The notes: generated by a model from the letters alone, not told the origin. DNA of 64,000 nt from Talpa occidentalis (GCF_014898055.3 NW_023604861.1:98396083-98460082), one strand, 5' to 3'. Shown: positions 1 to 11,750, counted from the first letter of the stretch. Made by a program: numbers and translations.

Positions 1-19
1 ATGCAATAAAGTAATTATG

Positions 20-640
20 TTATAAAAAGATAAGTGCTATAAAACAAAGTAGTATGGTCAGAGAAGGTGAATAAACTTCAGGGAGGTGAGAGAGCAAGTC
101 TGATATCTGGGGAAAGGATATCCAGTTAGAGGAACAAACAAAGGCTCTGTAGTGGACACATGTTTGACCTTATTGAAGTATGGTGAAGAGGTCAGTATGC
201 TGCAGCACAACAAATAAGGGGAAAGTGGTAGATGAGATCAGAGAGTTAGTGGGTGTGGATGATGCAGATTATGGCCTTGTGGGCCACTGTAAAGAACAGC
301 TTTTGTTCTGAGATAGTGGAGGCACTGTTAGAAATATAATGTGCAGCGCAAGAGTAGGAGTGAGATCAGTTAGTAGGCACTTGCAGTGATCTGGACAAAA
401 TGACATGCTTAGAAAAGGGTGGCACTGGTGGAGGTGGTAAGACATGAGAGTCTGCATATAATTTCAGAGTACAGCTAAGAGGATCTGCTGAAGAACTAGA
501 TGTGGGTTGTAAGATAAAAAGAACAATAACTCCAAGGGGTTTGAACTGAGCAAATAGAGGGATGGGGATGCCATTGACTGAAGGGGGAAAACTGCAGGTG
601 AAAGAGGTATGACAGTAAGGGAGGAAGGGTATCAAAAGTC
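20..640 (+). mobile_element. L2 LINE 3' fragment
   Basis: The stretch resembles the sense 3' region of mammalian L2. It contains the characteristic run about a factor or site lost from 'ggccttgtgggccactgtaa' (about 273-292), followed by purine-rich text typical of L2 3' ends. Short reading frames on the minus strand here have no recognisable domain. Assignment is by recall of the L2 consensus, so the boundaries are approximate. Confidence 0.55.
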
Positions 641-904
641 TTGTCTTGAATAGGCTACATTAGAGGTGTATATTTATTAATATACATTAATAAATTATAA
701 TTTCATTTATTAATATTTATTAAACATTCAAGTAAAGCAGTTGAGGAGCTAGCCCAAGGTCAGAGGGGAGAAACAGGCTGGAGATATAAACTGGGAGCTC
801 ACTACCTGTGGGTGGTATTAAGAACACCTAGACTGAACAAGATTACTAAGGAATAAGTGTTGATCGAAAAATAAGGAAGCCTAAGGACTGGGCTCTGGGA
901 TAGT

Positions 905-1078
905 CCAACATTTAGTTGGTTCCCAAATGAGCTGCTTTTGCATCACTTTGGAACTTGCTAGAAATGGAAATTCTCAGGTCCCACTCCAGACATTCTGAAA
1001 AGAAGCAGAGTTTAGCACTGCTTTATAGCAAGCCCTCCAAATGATTCTAATTATGCTATAGTTTGAGAACCACTTGTT
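905..1078 (-). mobile_element. MER5A-like hAT-Charlie MITE
   Basis: The right end reads 'gtttgagaaccactt', the inverted-repeat end of MER5-type elements. The interior has the expected 'gaacttgctagaaatg' and 'attctcaggtcccactcc' blocks. It is a non-autonomous, long-dead DNA transposon. The left end is eroded. Confidence 0.7.
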
Positions 1079-1079
1079 C

Positions 1080-2100
1080 AGAGGCTGGGGAAACCAGGAG
1101 GAACTACTTAAGGAGACAGAAAGAGGTAACCAGTTGAAGAAAATCAGTGTTTTTCAGGAGGCGGGAATATTCAGTTTTATCAACTACTATTGACATAAAA
1201 TGAGAGAACTGAGAATTGACCATTGGTTTGCTAACAAAAGAAAGATTTCTGTGATGGGGATGGTTAACAGAAGGAAGGTAATCCCTGTTGTTCCAGGCAT
1301 GTCAGCTAGCAATGCCTTTCACAATCATCATTTTTGGAAAGAAAACGTCCACTCCATATCTCCTGCTGATGAAAGGGGGCGAGGGAAGGGATCCCCCCAG
1401 CTGTTCTTTTAGCTGTCAGGGTCGTATTCTCTACCTGTCCCCTCTCCTCCCAGCCCCAGCTGGGAGCAGCCAACCTATAGAACAATTAGGAGATAAGTGT
1501 GGCTATTTGTGTAGCAGAAACACAGTAAACTAATGGATGATACAAAACAGGTTTACTTTTTTCTCAAGTTAAAGCCAGAGTTCTGTTCCAACAACTTGTC
1601 TGAGGTTTTCTATTCCTTCTATAAGATTGGTTTGCAATTCTTAGGGTGTTAATCTTGTCCTCGTGGCTCATGATCACTTGTCCCTATGCAGCCAGCCTGA
1701 ACCAACCTTCCTCTTCTCTTGCTCTGGCAAGAATCACTCTTGCTCTGGCAAGAAGCCGTGATGAGGAGAAATGTAATCTTTACCCTGGGAATCTTGGGTG
1801 GGCCTAGCTACTATCTGAGGACTGTATAGAGAAGGACATTATGGCTTGTACCCAAACAGGGACAATTAAACTAGTTTGATTTTCTTTCTTTCTTCCTTTT
1901 TTTTTTTTTTTAACATTTTTAAAAGGACTGGTTTATTAGGAAATCAAGAAAGAAAAAAAGAGGCACCAGCATAGGCACAGGCAAGCAAGGGAGCTGCCAA
2001 AGCTAGTTTGATTTTGTCTTGGGAATTTGAACTGGTTAAAGAACTGGCTACTTTATTGTGGAAAAATAAGCACGAATACACGCTAGTCTGAAGATACACA
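1080..2100. other. Unassigned intergenic stretch upstream of the zinc-finger CpG island
   Basis: No gene is supported. There is a short imperfect tandem duplication around 1723-1757 ('cttgctctggcaagaa' twice) and a T-rich run near 1895-1915. Small open frames are not backed by splice sites or domains. Confidence 0.5.
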
Positions 2101-2109
2101 CCCGCTCCC

Positions 2110-2850
2110 AGCCTTCCCTCAGCAGCTAAGGACGGACTCCGGGGCGGGTGGAGGCGCTGCCCTCTGCGGGTTTTGGGGTGGGTTACAGAACGCCCCTCGG
2201 AAGACGGAGTTCGCCGCGGACGAGCACCTCTCCGCGAGCCGCAGCTCAACATCGGCATAGAGGAAGGGGCGTGCCCAGGAAAAGGGGCGCTTTCGGAGGA
2301 GCAGAGTTCCCGTAAACCCGGCCCGGAGCCCGCCACCGCGGCAAACCGTCCCGATCGCGGCTGGCCCCCGAGGGCCGTGCCGCGGAGGGCCCTTCGGGAA
2401 GCGGCGTCCTCTGCGAAGTGATGGCCTCTGGGAAGCGGTGTCCAGTGACGCAAGCCGCGCTCCGCAGAGCATTCTGGGAGTTGTAGTTCAGTGTTGCGTC
2501 CGGGCCGCCGCTCTTAGTCCCCGTCGGCAACTCGATGCCTTTGTCGTGGGGACGAGGCTTCCACCGAGCTTTGGGCGTAAGATCGAGCCTGGGGCCGAGG
2601 ATGGCCGAACGGCAGTCCTCCTAGGTCTGAGTGGTCGGAAGGGGCGACGGGACGCCGCCCAGGTGTTGCGCTGCCCGCCGCTACGGCGCCCAGAGAGGGT
2701 CGTGCGCGCGTGCCCGGGCCTCTGGGTGGACCGGGACGGTGGAGCCTACCGACCCCCCGCGCGTCCTCCGCACCCTTCTCCCGGGGTGGGCGTCTCCTGC
2801 GGGGCCCGGGGGAGGGAGTCGCCATGGAGCCTGGGGCCCGAGGTGAGAAT
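2110..2850 (+). promoter_or_regulatory. CpG-island promoter of the KRAB zinc-finger gene
   Basis: Base composition changes sharply from AT-rich flanks to dense CpG over about 740 bp. The island ends at the first exon-intron junction of the zinc-finger gene, where a GT donor follows base 2842. No TATA box is evident, as expected for a CpG-type promoter, so the transcription start cannot be fixed. It could also fire divergently, but I see no gene on the minus strand upstream. Confidence 0.75.
2469..2487 (-). promoter_or_regulatory. ZNF143/THAP11-type promoter motif
   Basis: The + strand reads gcattctgggagttgtagt. Its complement fits the known ACTACAANTCCCAGAATGC element (SBS2, bound by ZNF143 and by THAP11/HCFC1), differing only at tolerated positions. 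It sits inside the CpG island, about 340 bp upstream of the proposed start codon, which is the usual setting for this housekeeping-promoter element. Binding itself is inference. Confidence 0.8.
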
Positions 2851-5800
2851 TTCTGAGGGATGCGGCCGCGAAACCTGCTGGAGAGAAGGAAAAAAGGAGA
2901 AAGGCTGCCCTCTGGCTGGGGCAGGCTCAGGAAGGAGAAGCATCAAGTCCTCTCTGGGAGAGCCGTTTTCTACCCAGGAGTTAGTTGGTTTTGCGCTGTG
3001 GTTTTTGAGAGGGAGGCCGCTAAATGCATTGTCCTGTTGATCTTTAGGATGATGTGTGCCGCCCCGCCCCTCCGCCCCGCAAATCAAGTTTTGACAATCT
3101 GGTTTTTGATGATGGCTTCTTTTTGTCCTCACAGGAACATCTTAAGGTAATTAGAGATCATTAGACACATTTGAAAGACAGGGGAAGTGAGGATTCCAGA
3201 AATCACAGGAGTTATTTAGAATCCTGGATTTATTTTTCTGAGAAAACCAATGTTGCATCTAAACAGTTTTACCTGTTCTAAAAGAATTTAGCTAGTCTTT
3301 GTTCATCCTTTGTGGAATAGAATAAGAATGCATAATTGAGGTACAGAGTGACACACACGATTATTTTGACTGTCACTCAGCAGGTGTGAAAAGTATGTAC
3401 TTAGTGTCCAGATTCTCATAGGAGAGTGCTACCTAAGGTTAAGGGCAGGAGAGGATAGGAGGAACCTGAGGCAGTAATGGTCATCGCTCTCTCCAGTCAG
3501 GTTTGCTGTAGGATGCCTTGGCTTGCCTTGGTTCCCTGTGCTGACTGTTGAGGTGATGAGTAGCAGTGTATGGAAGTTTCTGCTAGTTTACCACAAGTGT
3601 GATGGTCGTGTCTCCTCTTTCCCTCTAGACTTGGATCTCTCCTCTTCTGGAAACCCAAAAGAAAATGTCATGACCACTGGGCTTCAGACTCCTGCATCCC
3701 AGGTGGGTTTAGATTTCTTCTTTTTCTGTTTTTACTTCTGTTTTCAGAGCATATATATGGTTCCTTCCATTGTCAGGAAATTGCTCAGCCCTGAAACCTA
3801 GACCACTGTGTTTATCCTGATAAACTGATGAGTAGTGAACCTCACAGTAAAAGCTCCTCACTTGTGCAGAACTTGCCTTTCCAGTATTACTTCTGTACCC
3901 ACTTAGTACTTGGTGCACACTTATAGCTATTCAGTACCATAATTGGCCACTGTGGTGAGGTGCAAAGAAATAAAAGCCTGTTGGGCCTCCCTGGTGGTGC
4001 AAGAGGTAAAGCACAGCACTATGAAGCTATCCACAGCCTCTGCAGCACAAGTTCAATCCTCGATCCCTGGCGGGCCAGGGAGATACCTATATGGCACAGC
4101 AGACCTCTCCTGTCTCGCCCACTGCTCCTTTCAGCAGTGTTTCAGTCAGTCTGCCTGTTCTGTTCCCCACTTTGTCTCTGGTGAATCTTGTCACCCTCCT
4201 GCACTTCTGGCCTGTACCCCAGTTCTTGTATGCATAAACAAATAAATATTTAAAAAAAAAAAAAAAAGAAAAGCCAATTGCCCCCTGCTTCATGGAGTTA
4301 CTGTGAAAATAAAATATAGATCAGTAAAATTGTGAAACAGTTAAAGAGGAAACTGTTTTTACTTTTTTTAAAGATTTATTTTATTTATGCGTCCAAGAAC
4401 TGGGGTATATGCCAGAGGTGTGAGGCGGGGTGAGAGGATTCACCAGAGATTGTGTGGGGAGCAGAACAGGCAGATTGACTGAAATACACTGCTGAGGGGA
4501 GTAGCAGGCAAGCCAGGAGAGGTTGGCTGGGCCATGTGGGTCAGCTCCCTGGCTAGGGATCGAAATCGTGCTGCAGTGGCTGCCAGTAGCTTCATGGTGC
4601 TCAGACTTTACTCTTTGAGCCACCAGCGAGGCCCAAGAAACAGTTTTTAAATGTAGAAATGACTGGTACAGACAACTCACAAAAGACCATAGATGTCCAT
4701 CCTCTAGAGTAGTTGAGAGGCATGTACTTGGATAAAAGCTATAATTTAGGAAAAATGAGAGAGAGTAGGTAGTTGGAGAAGAGAATACAGGAATATGCCA
4801 ATAGAGAGACAGTTTTGACAAAAAAAAAAAAAAAATTCAGTGATGAGAGAGTTAGAGGTCTGCCAGGGGTGGGTGTGTGTCACTGTGGAATGTGCTGGAG
4901 TACTGGGATGGGTACCTGGGTATGTTGTAGCCAGGCCACAGAAAATTACACACTGGACAAATAAGTTGTCTGAAAGTTTTTGGAGGTCCAGCAAAAGCAT
5001 ACCTTGACTGATTGGAGAGAGATTAGTCAAGATGCTTCTGTAAGATCTGCCCTAGGCCACTGGGAGAATGACAGCTCCTGCTGTAAAGTCAAAGGCACTG
5101 GAACTACTCACCAACCTCAGACCTCACCTCAGAGCATAAAGGTGGTGTTGATTCATGTGAAAGCTGCGCGAAAACACCAGCACTGATTCTGATCTGTGGA
5201 TTTGTAGATCCCTTTCAAAGGGAAGAGGAGCGAGGACGTCGGTAGCATCTGCTGCTAGTCTGTCTATAACCTCCAGTCCCAGGGCATGTGCTCCACAGAG
5301 CAGCTTTATAAGTGAGTTTGCTTGCTGAGATTTTCTGAGGGAACAAGTATTCCCTTAGAAATGTGCTAACAGGAACTAACAGGTATTCCCTCTTAGTCTT
5401 TGTTTGTAAAGAAAAGAAAACTATACAAATTATATTGCTTGTGTTGATCACACTTTAGGCATATGGCCTTAAGGGATCATAAATTTAAATAAAAAGGATA
5501 GTGAATTGTATACTTCAAGTATTAAAATTATTTAGGGTAGGAGGTTTTCAAAACAGTTCTTTTAACTTTATTTCATTATGTGACTTGTTTTGCCAGTTGT
5601 TTTTAGAGTACTGTATCATAAACATTAGAATGCTAAATATAAACAAAGTTAGGCCCCCCCATATATGTGTGTGTGTATACATATATGTATGTATGTATGT
5701 ATGTATGCATATATATGCATGTTTAGGGGACTATGGCAAAAGTGGAGCTACAAAGAAGGATAAGAATGGTTATTTGCTGGCATCTGAGCATTTCTGTTGT

Positions 5801-7418
5801 AATGTGTCTCATTAAAATTGAAGTTACATAGAATTAAAGAATTAGAAAAATTATTAGACAGTAATCTTACCAGCAAAACAGATTCAGCTAGAGTCAAAGG
5901 TGCATTACCTTCACTGCTCCCTTGCCTGACATTTTGGCACTCTAAACTGTGTGTCTGTTGGGTAGATCAAGGTTAATGAGGGTAAACACTCCTGCAGTGT
6001 CTTTAATGTTTGATACACTTCTGTTCCCACCCCCAACTCTGGTTCCATGCACACATTTATAGATTACCCCATTTAAACTTGTTTCTAATAGTTCCTATTC
6101 ATGTGTTCCTTTTTCATTCAACTATGTGTCAGATATTTACAGTTTTCCTGCTCCGTGTTAGGTGCTAGAACTGCTTCAGTGAGTGAAAATAGACTTGACC
6201 TCTTCTCTCATGGACCTTACCAGCTAATGGGAGAAACATATTAATCCCAGTCCTCTTTTGTGTCCATAACCAAGAGAAGGGAAGGAACAGGTTACTGCAG
6301 CCCAGAGAGTCCAGGAAGGCTTCCCTGAGGAGTTTACAATTAAGCTGTGATCTGTAGTGTGAGAAAGATTAAAATAGCTGAAAAGATAGGGAAGGAAGAA
6401 GAATATTCAGGAACAGGATGCAGCACATATAAACAGGCAAAAGGGAATGTGGCACACTTTTCAAGCAGCTGTGGAGCTGCTTGGTGTGTGAGCACCAAGT
6501 GGAACTCAGAGAATGTGGGAGGAGCAGTGTGTGTAGGTAGCATACATGAGGGACCAGACCAATCAAGGATATGTGAGAAATGGTAAGAGCATTTTGGTAA
6601 CTTGCCTAATAACTCTGGGCCTGAGATACTATTTTACAGATAAATCTATATTCTGTGACATATGTAGCAAATGTCTTAATTTTTAACATGCATTGAACTG
6701 ATTTTATTCTTAAAAGGAAAACTGTAGAGAAAAAATATTTCATATTTTTTATCCCCTTATGTTTTAAAACCATATCACAAATAAAATACTTAAGCATAAC
6801 CATATTTCCTCTACTTTCCCATGTCTAAACAGTAAGGATTCCTATAGTTCTATAATTTAATTTATACACAAGCCAATAACTTTAGATTTTACACTGAAGT
6901 GCCTTTTTCCACTTGCAGGTAACATACATTTTGATGCAGAGAGACAAGGAGCAAGTCTCTGGCTACAGATATGCCAGAGAATCTTAGTGTTGAAGGGGTA
7001 TAAGAGGTCATTTTGTCTAACCTTCTTGTCTTCCTTTTCCTGTGTCAGCATGAGTCCTTCCCGAGACTTATGGAAAGAGCTTCCTTGGTATACAGTGCTG
7101 TTTGGTTTTTCAGGAGTCGTTGATGATCAGGGATATGGCCGAAGCTCTCACCCAGTGGGGACAGTTGAACCCTCCTCAAGGGGATGTGCCTGAGAAACCC
7201 AGGAATCTGGTCTTGCTGGGTGAGTATGGCTTCCTTCCGCTGTGAATTTTCCCAGTGTGATCCCTTTGCTTCTTCAGTTCCTAGGAGCACTGAGGTTCTT
7301 AGATTCAGTTTCTGAATCCCTGAAAGGCCTGAGGCAGGCAATTTCTGCTTTTTTGTTTCTGGATGTAGTTTTAATACTCTTAGAGTTAGAAATGGACACC
7401 TTCTATCATATTCTCCTG

Positions 7419-7457
<39 letters not shown>

Positions 7458-10400
7458 CCCTCCCCTTTCTCCCTCCCTCTCTCCCCTGTCTCCTTTCCTC
7501 TCCCCCTAACAGCCTAACAACCAAGGAGCTAATGCTGAGCTCTTTACCAGACTCCTGTTTCTTTACCCATGAACAGGGCTTCCAATCTCTAAACCTGATG
7601 TAATCTCGCAGTTGGAGTGTGGGGAGGCGCTCGAGAGAGAGGTCTCAAAACCATCTAGTCCAGGTGAGTTATTACTGGAAACAGTGATTATAAAACACAG
7701 GTGGTCAGTGGGAAAAGCATCTTCGAAATGTTTGTGGAATATTTACCAGACCAGGGAGATACTGTGATCACAAAATGTTTATGTGGACCTCTCCAGATTT
7801 TACTAGACCCATGGAGACAGTAAAGTCACTTTTTCCCATGTAATACTCCGGCTCTCTGGATGATGATCTGTGAAAAACTCATAATTTTATTTCTTACAAA
7901 TGAAATACTTTCCACCCTTTCAGACCAATTCTTTCCCCAAATAAAGTGTTATAAAATCAACATTTTAATGTTTGCTTGTTATTCGCTTGGGTCCAAGGCT
8001 CTAAATTAGGCTTTTTCATATATGTTAGTTAAGATAATGTGATTTTTTTTAATCTCAGATCAATGACTACAACCTGATGAGTTTTTCTCTGCCTTCCTCT
8101 ATGTAAGTGGAGACAGCATAGTGCCATGGTTGAGAATACAGACTTTGGGACCAGTCTTCCTGGGCTCAAAGCCAGTCTCACTAACTTTGGGACCTTGAAC
8201 AAGTGAATTATCCTCTCTGTGATTCACAATCCCCAGTTGTTGTGATGATCAAATGAAGTAATTCAAGAGAATTGCTTATAACAGTCCCTAGCTATATGCT
8301 AAGTAAATGTTAGCTACTAAGTCCTGGTAACTTTTTTAAAAGGTAATGTGGATTTGATTTCACTACTTCTGTCAAACTGGATTACTGCAGTAGACTGCCA
8401 GCTAATTATACTTTCTTTAGTCTTATTCTTATCTAAATGAGTCAGCATAATACTACTAGATTCCCCACAGTGAGTTGCTTTTTCTATCAGATATGTGGTT
8501 TTGCTTTCAAGGCCTTTGTTAGTCTGCCTGCCTGTTTGGCTCTCCTGTTCAACTCTTAACAGCAGACAGGCAAGCCTCTTATTATCCCAACTTGTATTCT
8601 CTATGAAACTTGGGGCTTTAATTCTTCCATTACCCTTATCTGGAAGTCTTTTGCCTTTAACCTGCTTCTACCCATTTGCCCTTTAAAGCCCCAGGCATTT
8701 TCCTAATTATGATATATTATTGAGAACATTGTCCTATATCAATTTATTTCATGTAGAGTCATGGTTGGAATGAATATTAGAAACCATTTAACCCTAGAAC
8801 TATGTCAACATTTCTAACAGTAAAGTTTTACCCCTAAACTCTTAATAAGACGCCTAGGATTTGATGTTAGGTATCCTGACAGGTTGGACGCCAATCTGAG
8901 CACGTGGGGATCCAACCTTCCCCTTTTCACATGCTATTCATTTTTAAAACTTGGTTTTGTTTTCTTCTTCCCAATCTGTTCAGTTTGGGGCAGTCAGAGA
9001 TGACCAATTACTTCGTAATTACTGAGCTTTGTGATGATTTGAAGTTATAGATCTGGACCATGTTGAATGTTAGCTTCTAGAGTTTGTGTCTCATCTTGAA
9101 ACAGCCAAACCAACAGTGATTTTTGTGTAAAAGGAATGGTTTTGAAAGGTTAGCAGTGATAGTCATTCCCCAGGCCTGAAGTGATGAGGCCTGAAGTGAT
9201 GAGGCTCTGATGAGGTGGTGATCATGGTCAATCCTGGGAGACCATCCTTCTTTGAGCCCTGCCCCTTCTCCACTAGAACCTGTTTTTATCTCCCATCTCC
9301 GCACATCACTGCTGTTTAGTCTTGTTCTTGTTATTCTTTCTCATTTCTTACTCAAAGGAATGTTGAGTACCCGCTTACCCTCTACCTTTTCGTAACTGCA
9401 CTTGTTTGCCTCGTCATCTTTCTTTTCTCTTGTTTCCTTGATAATATAAGGCTATTTTTGAGCTCTTTTATGTTCACGTGTTTCTTAGAAGCATTTTTTG
9501 TTTCATTATTTTCCTATCACAGAAGTTATTTTTCTCTCACAGTAGGAAATGATACATATGTATTTTTTTTTCCTAACGTTCAGAAAACAAGGGGCTAACT
9601 CCAGAGAGGGACATTTCTGAAGAAGAATCAGCCCCTGGGGTGTTAATAGAAAGATTTCCAAAGGAAGCTTCCAGTGAATGTGAGGATTCTTTAAAGAGTC
9701 AACAGGAAAACCATGAGAAACATTTAATACAAGAGGTGGTCATTCAGAAGAAATCTTCTGGGGACAGAAGTTACCAGTGTGATGAATTTGGAAGAAATTT
9801 CAGTCGGAGGTCATTACTTGTTCAACAGCAGGGAGAGAGACTGCATAATTATGATCCATTTAAAAAGAACTTAAAACAAAATTCAGACCTCATGAGGCAT
9901 GGGAGAATTTGTGCAGGAAAGAAACCTTGGAAGTGCAATGAGTGTGAGAAAGCCTTTAGTTACTATTCAGCTTTTGTCTTGCACCAGAGAATTCACACAG
10001 GGGAAAAACCATATGAATGTAACGAATGTGGTAAAGCCTTTAGCCAGAGCATACACCTTACTCTGCACCAGAGAATCCACACTGGAGAGAAACCCTATGA
10101 ATGTCATGAATGTGGGAAGGCCTTCAGTCACCGCTCAGCCCTTATTCGGCATCACATAATTCATACTGGAGAGAAACCCTATGAATGCAATGAATGTGGG
10201 AAGGCCTTTAACCAGAGTTCATACCTTACTCAACATCAGCGGATTCATACTGGAGAGAAACCTTATGAGTGTAACGAATGTGGGAAGGCCTTCAGCCAAA
10301 GCACATTCCTTACTCAACATCAAGTCATTCACACTGGAGAAAAACCCTATAAGTGTAATGAATGTGGGAAAGCCTTTAGTGATCGTTCAGGTCTTATTCA

Positions 10401-10836
10401 GCACCAGAGAACTCATACTGGGGAGAGGCCTTATGAGTGTAACGAATGTGGGAAAGCCTTTGGCTACTGTTCAGCCCTGACTCAACATCAGAGAACTCAC
10501 ACTGGGGAGAAACCCTATAAATGCAATGATTGTGCCAAAGCATTCAGCGACCGCTCAGCCCTTATTCGTCATCAGAGAACACACACTGGAGAGAAACCTT
10601 ACAAGTGTAAGGATTGTGGAAAAGCTTTCAGCCAGAGCTCCTCTCTTACAAAACATCAGAAAACTCACACTGGAGAAAAACCCTATAAGTGTAAGGAATG
10701 TGGAAAGGCCTTTAGCCAGAGTTCATCTCTTTCTCAACATCAGAAAACTCATGCTGGAGGAGAAACCAAGGAATACGGAAAAGCTTTCAGTGGTCATTCA
10801 GCCTTTGGCCAGCAAAAGAGAATTCATACTGGATAG
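2824..10836 (+). CDS. KRAB C2H2 zinc-finger protein (five-exon gene model)
   Basis: This is a putative nuclear DNA-binding regulator. Coding exons with GT/AG borders and compatible phases are 2824-2842, 3629-3702, 7114-7219, 7577-7663 and 9584-10836, giving 512 residues. The start at 2824 lies in a strong context (gccATGG) and reads MEPGAR; an in-frame second ATG at 3670 ([11 protein letters not shown]) would give 492. Exon 3 encodes a KRAB-A box beginning ESLMIRDMA. Exon 4 encodes a good KRAB-B box ([13 protein letters not shown]). The last exon has a linker with no recognised fold, one degenerate finger (CDEF instead of CxxC, His lost), ten intact C2H2 fingers joined by TGEKP linkers (about residues 213-490), and a final broken finger. 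The KRAB-A exon is 106 nt, whereas 127 nt is usual, and lacks most KAP1-contact residues. By family, KRAB fingers recruit KAP1/TRIM28; here that is doubtful. Synteny suggests the ZNF514/ZNF2/ZNF892 cluster, but the finger region does not look like ZNF2 or ZNF514 as I remember them. ZNF892 is possible but unverified. Confidence 0.88.
3665..3673 (+). promoter_or_regulatory. Two-codon overlapping ORF ATGTCATGA at the second start of the zinc-finger gene
   Basis: An out-of-frame ATG at 3665 makes a two-codon reading frame whose TGA stop overlaps the in-frame ATG at 3670. If transcripts start downstream of 2824, this would be a minimal uORF able to tune use of the 3670 start. If translation starts at 2824 it is irrelevant. 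Confidence 0.4.
3983..4268 (+). mobile_element. Lineage-specific tRNA-derived SINE, copy 1
   Basis: It starts gggcctccctggtggtgc, has the shared body (cagcagacctctcctgtc, cagtctgcctgttctgttcc, tctctggtgaat) and ends in aaataaat plus poly(A). An 11-bp target duplication flanks it (aaaagcctgtt at 3972-3982, aaaagccaatt at 4269-4279). It lies in intron 2 of the zinc-finger gene. Confidence 0.9.
4362..4636 (-). mobile_element. Lineage-specific tRNA-derived SINE, copy 2
   Basis: Reverse-complement copy: T-rich start, aaagatttatttta, body, and the tRNA-like head at the right (ccaccagcgaggccc). A 13-bp target duplication with one mismatch flanks it (gaaactgttttta at 4349-4361, gaaacagttttta at 4637-4649). 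It lies in intron 2 of the zinc-finger gene, head to tail opposite to copy 1. Confidence 0.9.
5655..5722. repeat. Mixed TG/TA/TATG microsatellite
   Basis: Runs of atatatgtgtgtgtgtatac, then (gtat)n and tatatgcat palindromic text, inside intron 2 of the zinc-finger gene. Confidence 0.8.
6125..6600 (+). mobile_element. L2 LINE 3' fragment
   Basis: Sense-strand L2 features in order: the gctccgtgttaggtgctag stretch, ctctcatggaccttaccagc, ccaggaaggcttccctgagg, and the later aaagggaatgtgg block. Old and diverged, within intron 2 of the zinc-finger gene. Confidence 0.65.
7422..7455. repeat. (TC)n microsatellite
   Basis: An uninterrupted CT dinucleotide tract of about 34 bp followed by C-rich pyrimidine text, in the intron between the KRAB-A and KRAB-B exons. 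Confidence 0.95.
8105..8325 (+). mobile_element. MIR SINE
   Basis: Sense MIR text: 'gccatggttgagaatacaga', 'tttgggaccttgaacaag', 'tcctctctgtgattcac', and an end near 'aagtaaatgttagctact'. Located in the last intron of the zinc-finger gene. Confidence 0.8.
9176..9212. repeat. 16-bp tandem duplication
   Basis: 'cctgaagtgatgaggc' occurs twice in direct succession, with a partial third unit. Intron 4 of the zinc-finger gene. Confidence 0.8.
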
Positions 10837-11750
10837 ACTGTGTAAATGTGGCACATTCAGACATATTTATTGGACATTTACTGTATGCAATGTGGGGGCT
10901 ACAAAGAAATTTAAAACTTATAAAACATATATTAATTGAGAAATCATTGTTTATATGAAGCATAGCTTATTCAGAATATGAAAGAAGGGTTTTACATTTT
11001 TTAAAATGCCCCAATGGAGGACATTGTGAGTTTTCTTGGGGAAAGAGGAAAATTATTTCCAATATTTTAATATGTATTAAGCTATCTTATCATTGTGAGA
11101 AATAGAGTATGCCATGGTGAAAAAAGGACGTCTTGACTCGGTAATCTCATCATGCTAAGGGGATAAAGTTCTAAAGAGATAGGGGAATTGCAGGGGTAGA
11201 AAAGAGTTTGTCCAGGATGGAAAGTCGAAGTAGAAGGGACGTTGTCCTTAGTCTTAAATGCAAGGGTACAGTAAAGGTAGATGGAAAGGACAGGGGAAAA
11301 GACCTGGGGCGTGAACTTGAGGTGTTGATGAGATAACTACTAAAATGAGTGCTCACATCTGGAAAAATATTAGTCAGATTTGTTGCAAAATCTCCTTGAG
11401 GGCAGCTTTCCCCCGAAGCCAGGCAATGTTGGCCTGGGAGTCTGCTTCTACGCTTTTTGTCTTTTAGACCCTGCTTATTGAGACCAAGAATCACATTAAC
11501 TCCCAAGTGTCAAGACCTGCAGCCTAGAAAGGGAGAGGACAGATGGGGCCTTTGAGGATTTCAATTATTGTAAGCCATCTGTTACTTGGAATGTGCTTAT
11601 TTATGAAGGTTTACCTCAGTTGTATGTAGTTTTTACTTTAGACTTTTTCATATCATAGTAAAATTTAGTTGTGGACTTGAATTGACACTGCATATTAGCT
11701 TGTACAAAACTTGAAAAGACTTTGAAATTTTTGCCTCTTACCATTTTCCC
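10837..11750 (+). other. 3' flank / probable 3' UTR of the zinc-finger gene
   Basis: AT-rich, no further coding exon. I see no clean AATAAA close downstream of the stop, so the transcript end is unknown. A minus-strand frame at 11171-11506 has no recognisable domain. Confidence 0.5.

Noticed and set aside
1944..2825. Several overlapping frames on both strands in the first CpG island
   Set aside because: CpG-rich DNA has few stop codons. None has a domain, and the real coding start of the gene lies at the end of the island.
5215..5451. Possible exon in intron 2 of the zinc-finger gene
   Set aside because: No matching splice sites or family similarity; the five-exon model is already complete and in phase.
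9899..10939. Frames of 86, 99 and 137 residues in a second phase of the zinc-finger exon
   Set aside because: They are out-of-phase shadows of the repeated finger coding sequence.
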